Under the pieces are notes generated by a model. The model had not been told where the DNA came from. It saw only the letters and a program-made list of their open reading frames with translations, and did not search any database. A stretch of 64,000 nucleotides of DNA. Source: Manis javanica. Its lineage: Eukaryota; Chordata; Mammalia; Pholidota; Manidae. The position numbers and the translations under genes are program-made. The stretch covers positions 43,531,034 to 43,595,033 of the forward strand of contig NC_133169.1 of the NCBI RefSeq assembly GCF_040802235.1, given 5' to 3'. This document shows, in pieces, positions 1 through 12,627 of the stretch (within the stretch, counting starts at the first letter, position 1; every line of letters starts with the position of its first letter).

Positions 1-2
1 TT

Positions 3-170
3 GTTCCACCTGTACAGTCTTTTTTATTCTATGAGAAGGACCTGGATACTGAAGAATACAAATCTGTGAGGAATAATAAGTTGATTAATGTTGACTTTCC
101 CAGTCCAGATTTACCCACAGCCATAAGTGTGAATTCATACCCTCTCTTCACTGATTTTCTGTATACTTGA
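3..170 (+). other. open reading frame running in from the left edge, unidentified
   Basis: The third plus frame is open from the window edge to a TGA at 168-170, about 55 codons, with a mixed, protein-like composition that includes acidic and aromatic residues. A pyrimidine-rich stretch ending in CAG at 15-17 could be a splice acceptor, so this might be a terminal exon, or the tail of a processed copy. I do not recognise the protein. The length is short enough for chance, and no other exon is visible. Confidence 0.2.
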
Positions 171-199
171 CCTGGGAGATTTGCAAGTCCCACCTAGCA

Positions 200-540
200 T
201 TCACGGTTCTTCTGTTGAGCCACGGTGCTGCTGTTGACGCTCCCGTCCTGAGCAGCCACGGATCTCAAACTGACCGACACTCCCCCCGCTCCGCAACCAG
301 CCTGGGCGCCGCGCGGCCTGCCGCTTCTCCAAGGCCGCCGACTCGGATTCCACGGCGCAGCCGCCCCGCTCACGCAGACGGCAGCGGGCGGACCCCACCG
401 CGGGCTCTCGCCTCACTCCCGTCCCCGCAGAAGGGGCCTCACCGGACTGTCCTACTGGGTAAGTGCGGTGAGCAGACTGCAGTCCCCAGGCAGCAGCAGG
501 ACGCCTCGCGGGGAAGAACGCTGGCTCACGTGATGTTGGT
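200..540. other. GC- and CpG-rich islet of unknown origin
   Basis: About 340 bp of strongly GC-rich sequence with many CpG dinucleotides lies in surroundings that are AT-rich and CpG-poor. It is open on both strands over most of its length, which is expected of GC-rich DNA and is not evidence of coding. GTAAGT at 459-464 resembles a splice donor. Retained CpGs suggest a recent insertion or a protected promoter-like element. No repeat family was recognised, and 541-1084 beyond it shows no clear gene. Confidence 0.45.
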
Positions 541-1084
541 TGATTTCTTAAACACATTTTCTCTATGCAAAAATAAAGTAAGTCCAACATGGTGTTAAGA
601 TGTCATAACTGGAAAAGGACTAAAGGTCATTTATTTTTTTTTCAAAAATCACTCTAATGAATGTGTTTTTTTTTAAACTTAGGAGATTTTTGCTCCTTTT
701 CTGGCCTTCGTTCTTTTCATTGTAAAGTGAAGAGGATAGAGTACATGAATGCTGTAGAACTTTGCTATCTAATCTGGGTTTATTTCCTGTGCCCTGGTCC
801 TGCCTGGCCTGCTAGGACCATCAGTAGACCACTGTTGCTGACCATCAGGCAGAGGGTGGAGCTGCCCAAAAGGAATCCCAGTAGAAACTTCTCACATCAC
901 AGAAAGGGCTGGCAGAGGAGAGCCACCAGCCCATGCTGACAGTGATCTCCTACTACTGACAGGAAGGCAGAGAGGTGGGCCCTACCCACAGCACAGGAAC
1001 ACAGTTCCCCTGCAAAAGGAAACCAGGCACTGGTCTTCAGCTCCTGGGCACCACAGGATGCAGACTTCAGACAGCCACAGCATT

Positions 1085-3975
1085 CTAGACAAGGAGGCAT
1101 AGCTGTTCTATCTAGAACAAATGAAGAAACACAGGAACCCAGACCAAATTAGAAGGCAGGGGAATATGTAACAAACAAAAGACAGGATTAACACACCTAC
1201 ATAGGGCCAAATGCAAGAGAAATTAGCAATCATCTTGAGGAAAATTTCAAAGTAACAGTCATAAAGATGTTCACTGAACTGTAGAAAATAATTGATGATC
1301 TCAGTGAAAACATCAGCAAAGACATAGACAATATGAACAAGAGTGACTCTGAGCTAAAAGATACAATAACTGAACTGAAAAATAGAATAGAGGGAATGAA
1401 TATAGACTGATGGAAGAGAGGAAATAATCAATGTGATGGAAGATAGAGAACAGGAAAGTAGCCAAGCTGACAAATACAGATAATAAAAAATTTCTAAGAA
1501 TGAGAAGATGCTAAGAGTGCTGTGTGACAACTTTAAATGCAACAATAGTGATGTTATAGGGTTCCAGAAGGATGAGATAAAAAGGAGTAGAAAATCTCTT
1601 TGAGTAAATAATCATTGAAAACCTCCACAATCTGGGGAAGGAAATAGACTCTTAGATCCTGGAAGCACAATGATCCCCTAATAAAAGGAACACTAGGGAG
1701 AAAACACCAATCCATATGTAATTAAAATGGCAAAGGTTAAAGATCAGAAGAGAATTTTAAAAGCAGCAAGAGTGAGGAAGACAGTTATATATAAGGGAAA
1801 CTCCATAAGGCTATCGGCGGACATCTGAGCAGAAATTTTACAGGCCAGAAAGGAGTAGCAATAAATATTTAATGTATTAAAAGGGAGGAACATACAACAA
1901 AGAATTCTCTACCCACAGGTAGATCATTCAGAATTGAAGGTGAGAAAAAAAGTTTCCCAGATAAATGAAGGTTAAAGAATTCCCTACCACTAAACCAGCT
2001 ATATTAAAGGCTGTAAATAGAAATGTTATTAACCTATGTAATTTTCAACAGTGAAAATAACCCTATAGTAAACAGGATAAATAGTAAATAGTAAATCCTA
2101 TAGTAAGTGTAGACCAATTACTTACTACACAAGAATGAAGTTAAGAAAAACAAAAGCAATAAAACCAACTTTACACAAAATCAGTCAAGGGATAAACAAA
2201 AGATGTAAATTATGACATGTCATACACAAAGTGTGGAGGAGGAAGAAGAATGAAAAATAGTACTTTTAGGTTGTATTCAAAATAGAGTAACACATAAACT
2301 GTTATAAACTGTTATGTTCATAACTTAACATAAACTGTTAGATATTTAGAAAGTATCTATGAACCTTATGGTAACCACAAACTGAAAGCCTTTAAAAGAC
2401 AACACAAAATATTGAAAGAAAGAAAAAAAATTGAAGCATAACACCAAAGAAAACCACCAAATAAGAAGAGAACAGTATGAAAGGAAGAAAGAAAGAGAGA
2501 TGAACTACAAAAGCAACCAGAAAACAATTAATTAAATGGCAATAAGTATATACCTAACAATAATTACCTTAAATATAAAAGGACTGAAATGCACCATCAA
2601 AACATATAAGGTGGCAGAATAGAAAAAGAAAGAAGACCCATCTACATGCTGATACAAGAGACCGTTTCAGACATAAAGTCATACATAGACTAAAAGTGAA
2701 GCAATGGAAAAAGATATTTCATACAAATATATGGGAGAAAGTAGAAGGAATAGCAGTACTTGCATCTGAGAAAATAGGCTTCAAAAGAAGGAAAGCAACA
2801 AGAGACAAATAAGGGAATTACATTATGATAAAGGAATCACTCTAACAAGAGATATAACTTATCTACGCTCTCAGCACAGGGCACCTAAAAATATAGAACA
2901 AATGTGACAAGACACCAATGTGGAAATAGACAGCAATTCATTCATATTAGAAGATTTTAACACCCCATTTACATCAAAGATGGATCATCTGGACAGAAAA
3001 TAAGGAAACAGAGATGTTGAAAGACACATTAGACAAGATGGGCTTTACAGATATGTACACATCCTTCCACCCAAAAGCAGCAGGACACACATTTTTCTCA
3101 GATGAATATGAATAGATAAAATATTAGGATACAAAAAATATCTCAGTAAAATAAAAAAGATTGAAACTGTATCAAACATCTTTTCAGATTAAAATGATAT
3201 AAAGCTAGAAATCAAGTACTTAAAGAAAAAAAAAAGCCTACAAGCAATTGAGGACTTAACAACATTTTTCTACCTAATCAATGAAAAAGCCAAAGAAGAG
3301 ATCCAGCAAGTCATGCAGAGAAATAAAAAAAATACAGCAGTTCAAAATCTGTGAGAAGCCACAGAAGTTATAAAAGGGAAATATATATAGCAATGCAGAC
3401 CTATCTCAAGAAACAAGAAGAAAAACCCAAATGAAAAGCCTAACCTCACAGCTAAAGAAGCTAGAAAAAGAAGAAAGAAAAGAAACTAGAAAAAGAAGAA
3501 AAAAATGAAATCCAAAGTTAGTAGAAGGGAATGATAAACATCAGAGCAGAAAAAAATAAAATAGAGAATAATAAAATAGTGAAAACAGTGAAACCAAGAG
3601 CTGGTTGTTTGAAAAGATTTAAAAGTCACTAGCCAAATTTATCAATTAAAAAGGACATAAATTAACAAACTCAGAAATTAAAGAGGAAAAATTACAACTG
3701 AAACCACAGTAATACAAATATTTACTAAAGAAATCTATAAAAAATTATATGACAATAAACTGGACAACCTAGAAGAAATAAACACAGTCCTAGAAATGCA
3801 CAGCTTTCCACGACTGACTCAGGAAAAAACATAAAATCAAACGGACTAATTACCAGTAAAAAAGTTGAATAGGTAACCAAAAATCTCCCAATAAACAAAA
3901 TATCAGTAGCAGGTGGCTTCACAGTTGAAATCTATTAAACATTAAAGAGCTAATACCCATCCTCAGTAAAGTATA
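1085..3975 (+). mobile_element. old degenerate LINE-1, plus strand: ORF1 and first part of ORF2
   Basis: From about 1200 the sequence reads as an old L1 ORF1: a coiled-coil-like, Glu/Lys-rich stretch near 1240-1460, then the RNA-binding and C-terminal parts around 1720-1900. After an inter-ORF stretch, the ORF2 endonuclease region starts near 2535 and continues into the palm-proximal reverse transcriptase near 3900. All frames are broken by stops and indels, so it is a fossil. Its 3' half is absent. The 5' limit is uncertain, and sequence from about 780 could belong to its 5'UTR. Confidence 0.8.
3721..3879 (+). repeat. copy 1 of a 159-bp duplicated L1 ORF2 segment
   Basis: This stretch of the old L1 ORF2 recurs at 4610-4767 with only a handful of differences. 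The two copies are in direct orientation about 890 bp apart. The similarity starts and stops abruptly at both ends, which points to a local DNA duplication and not to two independent L1 insertions. Confidence 0.85.
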
Positions 3976-4265
3976 TCCACTGTAGTTTTGATTTGCATTT
4001 TCTTGATGATTAGTGATGCCGAGCATAGTTTCATGTTGGTCACCTGCATGCCTTTGAAAAAAAAGTCTTTTGAGGTTCTCTGACCTTTTTTATATCAGAT
4101 TGCTTTCTTTGATCTTGTATACTAAGTGATTTTAGGTATTTTAAATTTTAAACTCTTGTCAGATATATCATTTAAAAATATATGTTCCCATTGAAAAGAT
4201 TGCCATTTTATTTTATTGATGACATACTTTGTTGTGTGCTTTTTGTTTGATGTAGCTGCACATAT
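3976..4265 (-). mobile_element. old LINE-1 ORF2 C-terminal fragment, minus strand
   Basis: The sequence aligns by eye with the antisense of the ORF2 C-terminal region seen in the younger elements (compare 15310-15600 and 19620-19900). It abuts the plus-strand L1 at 3975. Its 3' side faces the plus-strand element, so this is a separate fragment or a rearrangement and not a simple 5' inversion of one insertion. Confidence 0.7.
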
Positions 4266-4609
4266 TTATTTACTTATTTATTGTTCTTTCACCTCACTGG
4301 AGACAGTCTTCAGTATGAGTTCTTGCCATTATGAGGAGTGATAAATGAAGCTCGCAGAATGTTAATGAGAGAAATATGAGCATGACTATGCAGATAAACA
4401 TATAAAATAATGTAATGGAAAAATTAATTTTTTACTGTTATCTAATACTGCCATGATGTAAATTCAATCTTTATGGCTTGCTGTAAGGAATTTAATTATA
4501 ATTTGTACTGTTTTGTAATTTTTCTTGTAGCATGTAAAAATAGAATTACACTTAGAAAGTCATTAAATAGCATGAAATTACTGTGAGGTAGTTATTAGCA
4601 TTATTGCTG
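4266..4609. other. AT-rich spacer, nothing recognised
   Basis: AT-rich sequence with no extended open frame and no recognised repeat. It separates the minus-strand L1 fragment from the second copy of the 159-bp duplication. Confidence 0.5.
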
Positions 4610-4767
4610 TTTACTAAAGAAATCTATGAAAAAATATATGCCAATAAACTGGACAACCTAGAAGAAATAAACACAGTCCTAGAAATGTACAGCTTTCCAA
4701 GACTAACTCATGAAAAACATAAAATCAAATGGACTAATTACCAGTAAAAAAGTTGAATAGGTAACCA
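4610..4767 (+). repeat. copy 2 of the duplicated L1 ORF2 segment
   Basis: This is a direct repeat of 3721-3879, with small indels relative to it. It ends exactly where the segmental-duplication unit A begins, so it may mark an ancient duplication breakpoint. Confidence 0.85.
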
Positions 4768-6645
4768 TATCCATGTAGCATAATCATTAGACAAAGAATA
4801 TATTATGGAGATAACTGTTTTATGACATATTGAAACAAATAAATGTATGTCTTCATTTGCACAGAAAATGCAGAGGGGTCCAATTATATATCATAAATAA
4901 CTATCTCACAAATCAGATGTCCAAGTCAGGATGAAAAGTGGTATGTCAATAAATCATACTGATATTAACCCAGGTATTGAGACTAATGGCTGATGCCATG
5001 TAGCAGATGAAGTATGAAAATAAGAACCATATAGCTAAAATAATGAACTTAAAAAGATACCTTGCTGAAATACATATAAATTAAAGTGTTATTTCAGACT
5101 GGGAAAGAATGTCCCAGAAATTAGAATATTAGCCAACTGAAAATTTCTCACTGGCACTAGAAAGAACTTAGCCCCATTCTCTCCTCTTTCTCTGCAAAAC
5201 TGAAATAAAGCATTCTAGCAGCCCTGAAGAAGCAGCTCAGAGCTACTGTCCTGCCTCCTGTGCTGCAACTAATGAAATCTGTTTTCTCACACTTGCCAAG
5301 ATTTGGACAATAAACACTTACAGAATCTGCAAACACGACTGAACTTCTCCAGTCCCTGCTTTGAAATGTATAAGCTGTTGTCTTCAGAAAAAATAAACCT
5401 AACCTATGAGCTGATTAAGTCTGGTATATTTTAATGAAAGTTTAAACTAATGTTTTAGGTAATTTTTAAACCACCTGCACAGAATATATTTTAATTTACA
5501 TTGCAATATCTTGAAGAACATTAGAAATAATGTTAAAAATCAACTCTAATGGGTCACAATTCAGAAAAGGATACTGAATACATTAATTTTAGTATATATA
5601 CAGTATAAACAATAACAACAAAATGAAAAAATAGGGGAGTGATTAAAGTAAATCCGTAAGCAAATTTTAATTTATTTTTAATAAATGCTCCAATATCAAA
5701 CACTACAAATACTAAAACTGAATGCACATTAATTTCACATTTATTTATAATAGTGAATACTAGAAAAAATAATCTAAAACAATTTTTCTGCTAAATTATA
5801 AAAATTTAGAGAGTAAGGATTATGAACCTCTTCTTTTCAATATTCATCAGCTTTTAATGAGACTTTGTTTTCTTGGTAACCTTTCCTTTTCCCACCAGAA
5901 ATTCAATTTAAAACATATGTGGACATGGTTTAGAGGCTTGTTTTTGTTTACTATCACTGTTGTAACAAATTGTCACAAATTCTGTGCCTTAAAACAGTTT
6001 TATTATTTTACAGTGCTGTCATTTAGTAATCTAAGCCTGGCCACTCAGGTGAAAATCTAGATTTAGCTGGCATGGTTGCATTCCTTTCTAGTATTCTGGT
6101 GAAAATCCATTTATTTGTATTTTCCACCTTCTAAAGTCCGCCAACATTCCTTGGCTCATGGCCACCAACCATCCTGAGAACCAACAGTACAATGTAAGAC
6201 CTTCCTTCTTCCTAATGCTTATCTCACTTTGGACATAGATTAGAAAAGGTCTCCACATCAAGGTATTTACATAACTACATTAGGCCCTCAGGATAATCCA
6301 GTATAATCTCCTCATGTTCCCAGAGTTTATTACATCACCAAAGTCTCCTTTTCTATGTAAGGGATCATATTTATACCTGCCAAGAATTAGGACACAGACA
6401 TATTCCACAGACACTCAGAGGCTTACAGCTGTGTTTCAGAAAGACTGTTTTGAATGGATCACACTCAAAACAGTAAGTGTTCTGCTTTTGAGAAAATCAG
6501 TTTATTTATTTTCTTCAATATTCCTCTTGTATCCTAAAATAATATTGCATTTAACATACATATTAAATAATTTATACTAGGTCACAAAAGCATGGTGCAA
6601 TAGTAAAAAATATAATTCAATTTAAATACTAGATTTCCTTTAAAA

Positions 6646-7447
6646 TCATGTAAAATTCCATACAAATTTCCCTAAAGCTGCCTTGATTTCCTTGTTTCTT
6701 AGACTGTATATTACTGGGTTCAGAAATGGAGGCAACACAGCATAGAACACAGACACTAAAAAATCCACAAGATGTGGTGAATCTGGAACAGGCTTCAGAT
6801 AGGCAGTGGCAGCTGTTATAAGAAATGTTGTCACTACTGTGAGATGGGCAGGCAGGCAGGTGGAGAAGGCTTTTGACTGTCCTTCTAAGGATGGCATCCT
6901 CAGTACTACGTTGAAAATGGAAACATATCTATAACCTATATAACCTGTACAAAGAAAGCCCATATATGACCCCAAATGCTACACTAACATCAATGGCAGT
7001 AGGTAACTCTAAGCAAGAAATCTTTAGTTGGGAGGGCACATCACTGAAAAATTGAGGGAGTTTCCTGGAGCCACAGAGAGAAAGGGAAGGTTCCAGCTGA
7101 GTACAAGACCCCAAAGATGCTCCCAAAGACCCAGGAGGCAGCTGCCATCTTCACACAGATTCCCCTACTCATCATGATGTCATAATGCAGCGGGAGACAG
7201 ATGGCTGGACAGCAGTCATGGGACATGGCTGTCAGGATGAAGAGGTCACATGTGGCAAAGTGAACCACCAACAGGACCTGTGACAGGCATCCTGGGAAAG
7301 AAATGTGGCTCCTATGATGATGAGAAGCTTCCCAAGGAGAGATGCCATTTAAATCAGCAAGAACAGAAATGTGAGTGAAACCTGGAGCTCCCTGGTGTCA
7401 GAGAATTCCAGGAGGAAGAAGCCCGTCAGTGCCGTGAGGTGGGTCAC
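6646..7447 (-). pseudogene. olfactory receptor pseudogene OR-A, OR14-like
   Basis: Odorant receptors are seven-transmembrane G-protein-coupled receptors of the sensory cilia. This copy keeps recognisable OR motifs: a late segment with the KAFSTCLP motif, the PPFLNPVIYSLRN motif of TM7 and a short tail ending at 6646. It is clearly dead. The codon matching the ATG of OR-B is GTG (7445-7447). The region from the end of TM1 through TM2 to the start of TM3 is largely deleted. Frameshifts separate the TM1, TM3-TM4 and TM5-TM7 parts. The D of the TM3 motif is retained but the following residues are ruined. It is the paralogue of OR-B by sequence and by shared flanks. Family assignment to OR14 rests on motif resemblance. 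Confidence 0.85.
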
Positions 7448-7804
7448 GTCCTCCACTCTGTTCACTTAACATGGGACATAAGAAGGTAAGGACTCACAGC
7501 AGGTTCTTGCAAAGTCTTTATCCCTTCCATTACTACCTTTCATTTCTGTTTAAATTCATCTGAATTGTGTTACTAAAACAGGCACATTATCACTCCTGTT
7601 AAATGCATGTTGTCCCTAAGAACCTGTCATCGTGTCACAGGCTGTAAATGTTAGGATGGCAGATACACTGCGTGAGTTTTTATTGTGTTTGTGTCTTATC
7701 AAAGTTTTACTGGCTCATTAGCTGAATTATCTATAAAGTACAACAAATTCAATTATTCAAGCAGTCAAAAGGAGAGAATATTTTTGTAAGTTACCAAAAA
7801 AATT
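7448..7804. other. spacer upstream of OR-A, part of the duplicated unit
   Basis: Sequence homologous to the region just upstream of OR-B (32540-32800). It would carry the OR promoter side and the acceptor of the coding exon, but no element can be defined with confidence. Confidence 0.4.
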
Positions 7805-8130
7805 CTTGTAAAAGTTATAGTTTTTATTTTATTGATTAAACAAATTTTATTGAAATATAGCATATATGCAATATTATATTTATTTCTGGTTAGCAATTTA
7901 GTGATTCATCAATTATACACATTGCTCTGTGCTCACCATCATACATTGATTGACCAGTATTATGCACTATATATTCCCTATGCTATACTTTAATCCCTGT
8001 TGTTAAATTGTTGTGTCCTTGGAAGTCAGGCCCTCCTCACCCCTCTCCCCTGCTTAGCCTGCTCCCCTCCTGTCTTTGCCATCCATCCATTCTCTCTGCT
8101 CACGACTGCGCATTGTGCATTTCTCGCTTT
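7805..8130 (-). mobile_element. old LINE-1 3'UTR fragment, minus strand
   Basis: The antisense A-rich end and the following sequence resemble the 3'UTR of old mammalian L1 families; the same type of sequence is seen again at 9845-10050. It lacks open frames. Confidence 0.6.
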
Positions 8131-8194
8131 GTTTTTTTCAGGCTCCTCATAGAAGTGGAACCAATGCATTCCTCTTTCTCTGTCATATTTTACT

Positions 8195-8690
8195 TATCAC
8201 AATACCCTGAGGGACATAAAGAAATCAACATCACTAATCATCAGGGAAATGCAAATCACTATACAGCATATCACCTCATGCCAGCACGAATGGTTAATAT
8301 CAAGAACACAGTAACTAACAGGTGTTGGTGGAGGTGTGGAGAAAAGGGAAACCTTGTACTCTGCTATGAGATTGCAGAGTGGTGCAGCCACCATGCAAAA
8401 CAGTATGGAGATTTTGCAAAAATGTAGTAAGAGAAACACCATACAATCGAGCAATTCTAGTTTGGAAATTCACTCAAAACACACTCAAAAATATATAAAT
8501 ACCCCCATGTTTTTGCAGCATTATTTACAATAGCCAGGAAGTGGAAACAACTGAGGTGGTTTTAAATAAATGAGTGGATAAACAGGTGGTACTTACTTAA
8601 AATGCAATATTATCCAGTAAGAAAAATAAAAAATTGCCATTCAAGATAACCTGAATTGACCTAGAATGAATTATGCTAAGTAATAGTTTT
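8195..8690 (+). mobile_element. old LINE-1 ORF2 C-terminal fragment, plus strand
   Basis: The conserved ORF2 tail is visible: sequence matching the region just before the CWRCGEKG motif, then the motif itself near 8327-8350, then degraded sequence towards the stop. Indels break the frame. Only the 3' part of the element is present. Confidence 0.75.
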
Positions 8691-9354
8691 TGATACTCAT
8701 ACATTTATCTCAGAAAGTAAAATTATTTTCCCTTCAATTTTATGTTGAAATGCATTATATTACAGAACGGAAATACAAATTTATGGTAGAAAGGACATGA
8801 ACAAGGAAGGCAGGAGGTGTATATCTATGGAGTCATAATAACATTATCATAGAACACTAATATCAGTGATAGATATAGGTAGAAATATTGAATATGGGGT
8901 AAAAATTCACTTTTCCCAACTTCCTGTCTTCTCATGTTCATAGTCACATACATGTGTCACACACAATCATACATTCACTTAACTACTCACACCCAGATTG
9001 ATTTTTCAGTATTTTTAAGGACAGGATGGAAGCACACTTTAGAGAAAATGGTAGAAATAGTTGTGCAATTATAAAATATGTAGAAATACCAATGGTAAAG
9101 AGCATCATGATCAGAAATTCTTCCTGTGATGGAGAAAAGTAATTTAGTGCCTGAGAAATAATAAACTATACTGAATACATTATGAAGGCAAAAAGAGTAA
9201 TTTCAATGTCATTTAATATGAACAAAATTAGAACATTTTATTAATATACTGGAATTTAGCTGAAGAACCCTTACTTTCTAAAAATGCATATTGGTTACTA
9301 AATTCAAATTTAGTTCCTTGAGTGGGAGAAATAAATAGTTTCTCTATGTAAGAC
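8691..9354. other. AT-rich sequence, nothing recognised
   Basis: No long open frame, tRNA-like fold or recognised repeat. This stretch has no counterpart in unit B, where a retroviral fragment occupies the equivalent gap. Confidence 0.4.
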
Positions 9355-9844
9355 TCTTCTTTACAAAGCCCAAATTACAAGTGATGTTAGATGTTACTGT
9401 TGTAATCTAAGACACAGAGCCTATCACAGAAAGTGAAAATGTACCTCTTCATCTAAGGACCACATTAACTCCACATTTCTGAAGCGTGTTGTGAGTTAGG
9501 AGGAAAAGCTGAGATGGAGGGAGTCAAGTGTCCATGTGACGGAGATGGGCATAAGGCCAGCAGAGTCACCCCCAGATGCTCACTGTGCTGTGAACAGAGC
9601 GGCTGCCCTGGGAGGCCAGACAGCACTATTGAGCAGAGGTTTGTGGATTTCTCTAGAACCTGCACAAGGATAAGGTTTTATTGGATTCTTAATCACAAAC
9701 TCAATTTGTATACATTTTATTATTATTTCTTTTCATGGAAATTATAACTTTTTAGTTTCCAACATTCATTATTCACAGTAAATGTCTTTTGAGAGGAATA
9801 TGTACAAAATGAATGTATGTGACATAGACAAAGAGTATAGTATT

Positions 9845-10384
9845 TATCTTTTTATTGAAGTATACTTGATATACAGTGTTATAGTGGTTTCAAGTATACA
9901 GTACAGTGATTCAACAATTATCTGTATTAAGTCTTAATCCCACCAAGCATATTTACTATTTTTTCAGTATAGATGTTACATGATTACTGAGTATACTCAC
10001 TATGCTGTACACTCATTCCTGTGACTAATTTGCATTATGATGAGATTTTGTGTCTCTTTATCCCCTTCAACTGTTTCACCCACCCATCCCAACCTCTCCC
10101 TCACAATAACCACCAGTCATGTCTCAATAGGCTGAATCTATTGCTGGTTTGCTTGAATGTTTCATTTGGTTTTGTTTTTAGATTCTACAAATAAGGGAAA
10201 CCACATGGTGTTTGTCTTTCCCCACTTGACTTATTTCACTGAGCATAACACCTCTAGGTCCACCCATGTGTTTGAAAATGGCAAGATTTTGTTTCTTATG
10301 GCTGAATAAATCCCACTTTATATGTGTATCACACCTTCTTTATCCATTTCATCTACTGATGGACACACCTTCAACATTCCATTT
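9845..10384 (-). mobile_element. old LINE-1 3' end, minus strand
   Basis: The L1 3'UTR and the last part of ORF2 read on the minus strand, ending near 10384 in sequence corresponding to the ORF2 segment before the stop. It lies between two blocks shared with unit B, and in unit B those blocks sit almost together (34350 and 34430). It therefore inserted after the duplication, or was lost from B. Confidence 0.75.
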
Positions 10385-11889
10385 GACCCAAATTACAAAG
10401 CCTAAAACCTAAATGTACTTGACAATAATTAAAGACAAATAAGGATTCAGAATGGTGAAACTGAATGAAACCAGAGATATACTTTCGCCAATAAGGATTG
10501 TAATTAATGTGTTTTGTGACCTGAGAGGTTTTCTTTCTCTCTCTTGATCCAGTTCTATCAATTAGAAAGTAAAGAGGTTAGATTTCATTACTATAAAACT
10601 TCCATCTGTGAGTTGGGCTGCTGCAAGAACCCCCCGGTGTTCATCATGCTGAAGTGCACTCTGGCCACCACTTCGTGGTAACCTTGAAAGTTAGGTCCCA
10701 TCTGCATTCCTGGAGCAGCATATTTAAGTAAGTATAGCTATTAGTGCTTTATTATGTGATAAGACAGGCTTACTTAGCTTAACAATTTCTTCTTCATACA
10801 TGTAAACAGCAGAGCATGTAAACAGCAGAGTAGATGGGCCTTTTAAACATATATATGTGACTTAAGTTACCATGTTTTTCAATATGCAAGGTAATAAAAT
10901 ATTCAAAAATTTTTGATATAAAGATACCTGTTGAGGATGTTTAAGGACCTTAGATTAAATTTAGCTCCATGTACATGTTTAAATGTGAATGAGAATGAAA
11001 GACTCTTAAACATCTGGATTATACACATTGGGATAACCTTACTTAGAGGAGACCAGATCACATATAAGCCTCACAGTTATATACACTGTGACACTTATCA
11101 GAATGAGCTCCACTCTTATTCTGGAAAACTTGAGCAAATATTGAAGTAATGCAAGCTGAAGACTATGAAAGCAATTCAGAGATTGCATATGTCAGCTCTG
11201 TGCTTACAATCTGCCTTTGCACATTAAACATCTTTGCACCTACCTGGTCACTGCAGCTGACGGAAGGTCATTTCCTCTCCCTATTTCCCTGCAGTCTTAT
11301 AATGCCTAATAGTCATATTCACCTATTAGGATTCAAAATGTTAATGTTGTATGCTACCTAAAGTCTTCTTTCTACTGATTTTCTCCTCTATATATATCAT
11401 GGTATGAGGGAGAATCCCTAAAGTTCACTTTGTCTGAACACCTCTCCTTTTCTTTTATTCTAGAGAACATGAAATCATTTTCAATATTTAAACATTGTCC
11501 TTTGGGAAAATTGTGGACTGAGAGACAGGCATGATTCTCTTCGGGACAATGAGGGCAGCTCTGTAGGAAATCTTATTAAACCAGATCAATCAGTAGCATT
11601 TAACCATGGCATGAACACCTCACACCTCACCCTCCTCTCTCATGCTGTTATTTTTCCCTGGTATATTTTTCCCTTACTGACCCTCTTCAGCAGGAGAAAA
11701 GATCACATATTTTCCAGCATATGTTATTTGTTCAGTTCAGAGGGAATCAGTGTATATGATTTCTATTATTGATGTTTTTGCATAATCTTCAATCTGTGCC
11801 TCTGCCTATCTCTAACTTCTGCAATAATTCATGAATGTCTATTAGTCCATGACTGATGAAAAGAGCAACACCAGAGTAGAATATATAAC

Positions 11890-12615
11890 CTCAACTTTTG
11901 AAAAAGAAAATATTGTGGAGATAGTTATTTTATGACATATTACATAAATCAATGTATTAATTCATTTGCTCAGAGAATCAAAAGGGTTCCATTTTTTTTG
12001 TAATGATTAACTATATGGCATATCAGGTCTCCAAAATCAGGATTAAAATATCGTGTGTCCAGTGAATCATATCCAGGTTAACAATGGTATTGAGAGTAAT
12101 GGTGCATGCCATATATCAAATAAAGTATGAAATCAAATTCCATATAATTGAAATAATAAAGTTCAAAAAGATTCTCATGGAAATAAGTATGATTGAGAAT
12201 ATGGTATCAGAAGAGAAAACGAATGTGACAGAGCTGAAGATACTGGCAACCTGGAAATGTCCTGCTGGTCCCAGCAAGAAGGGCACCCAAGGAGCTTCTC
12301 TTTTCTTAAACCAAAATTTTAACAATCAATCCATGTGAAGAAATAGAACAGATTTACTTCCTACATTTTATCCTGTGAATTCTGTTTTTTCACATGCTCC
12401 AAGAATTTGAACAATAGATAATTATTGAATATGTAAATGCAACTGAAATTCTTCAGTTATTCTATTAAAAATATAAGCTGCATGTCCCCACAAAAATAAA
12501 CCTCATCCAAGAGCTGATCTCAGTTTACAGTGTTTTAATGAATGCTTAAGCAAAAAAATGTTGGTAGTTTTAACTAATCCACACACAGTATGAGATACAT
12601 ACTAATTTCCATTTT
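11890..12615. repeat. start of segmental duplication unit A' (left spacer)
   Basis: Colinear with 4771-5460 and 29995-30560, and follows directly after the right end of unit A, which gives a tandem arrangement. It is cut off at 12615-12618 by the poly(T) of the minus-strand L1. The middle of the unit, including its OR gene, is missing. Confidence 0.75.
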
Positions 12616-12627
12616 AATTTTTTTTTT

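Larger units (their letters stand above)
4771..11889. repeat. segmental duplication unit A (carries OR-A)
   Basis: Ordered blocks of this region recur in unit B (29995-35880). The left spacer 4771-5460 matches 29995-30560. 5840-6300 matches 30890-31400. The OR gene 6646-7447 matches 31636-32539. 9355-9765 matches 33925-34350, and 10385-11889 matches 34430-35870. The left and right ends also match 11890-12615 and 19982-20420 (unit A'). The copies are diverged but clearly colinear. Differences between A and B are mostly L1 or retroviral insertions in the gaps between blocks. Confidence 0.8.

Noticed and set aside
1085-4265. Opposed L1 halves read as a single 5'-inverted (twin-primed) insertion
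   Set aside because: The 3' part would end against the 5' part and not at an outer poly(A), so the geometry does not fit. Two events are more likely.
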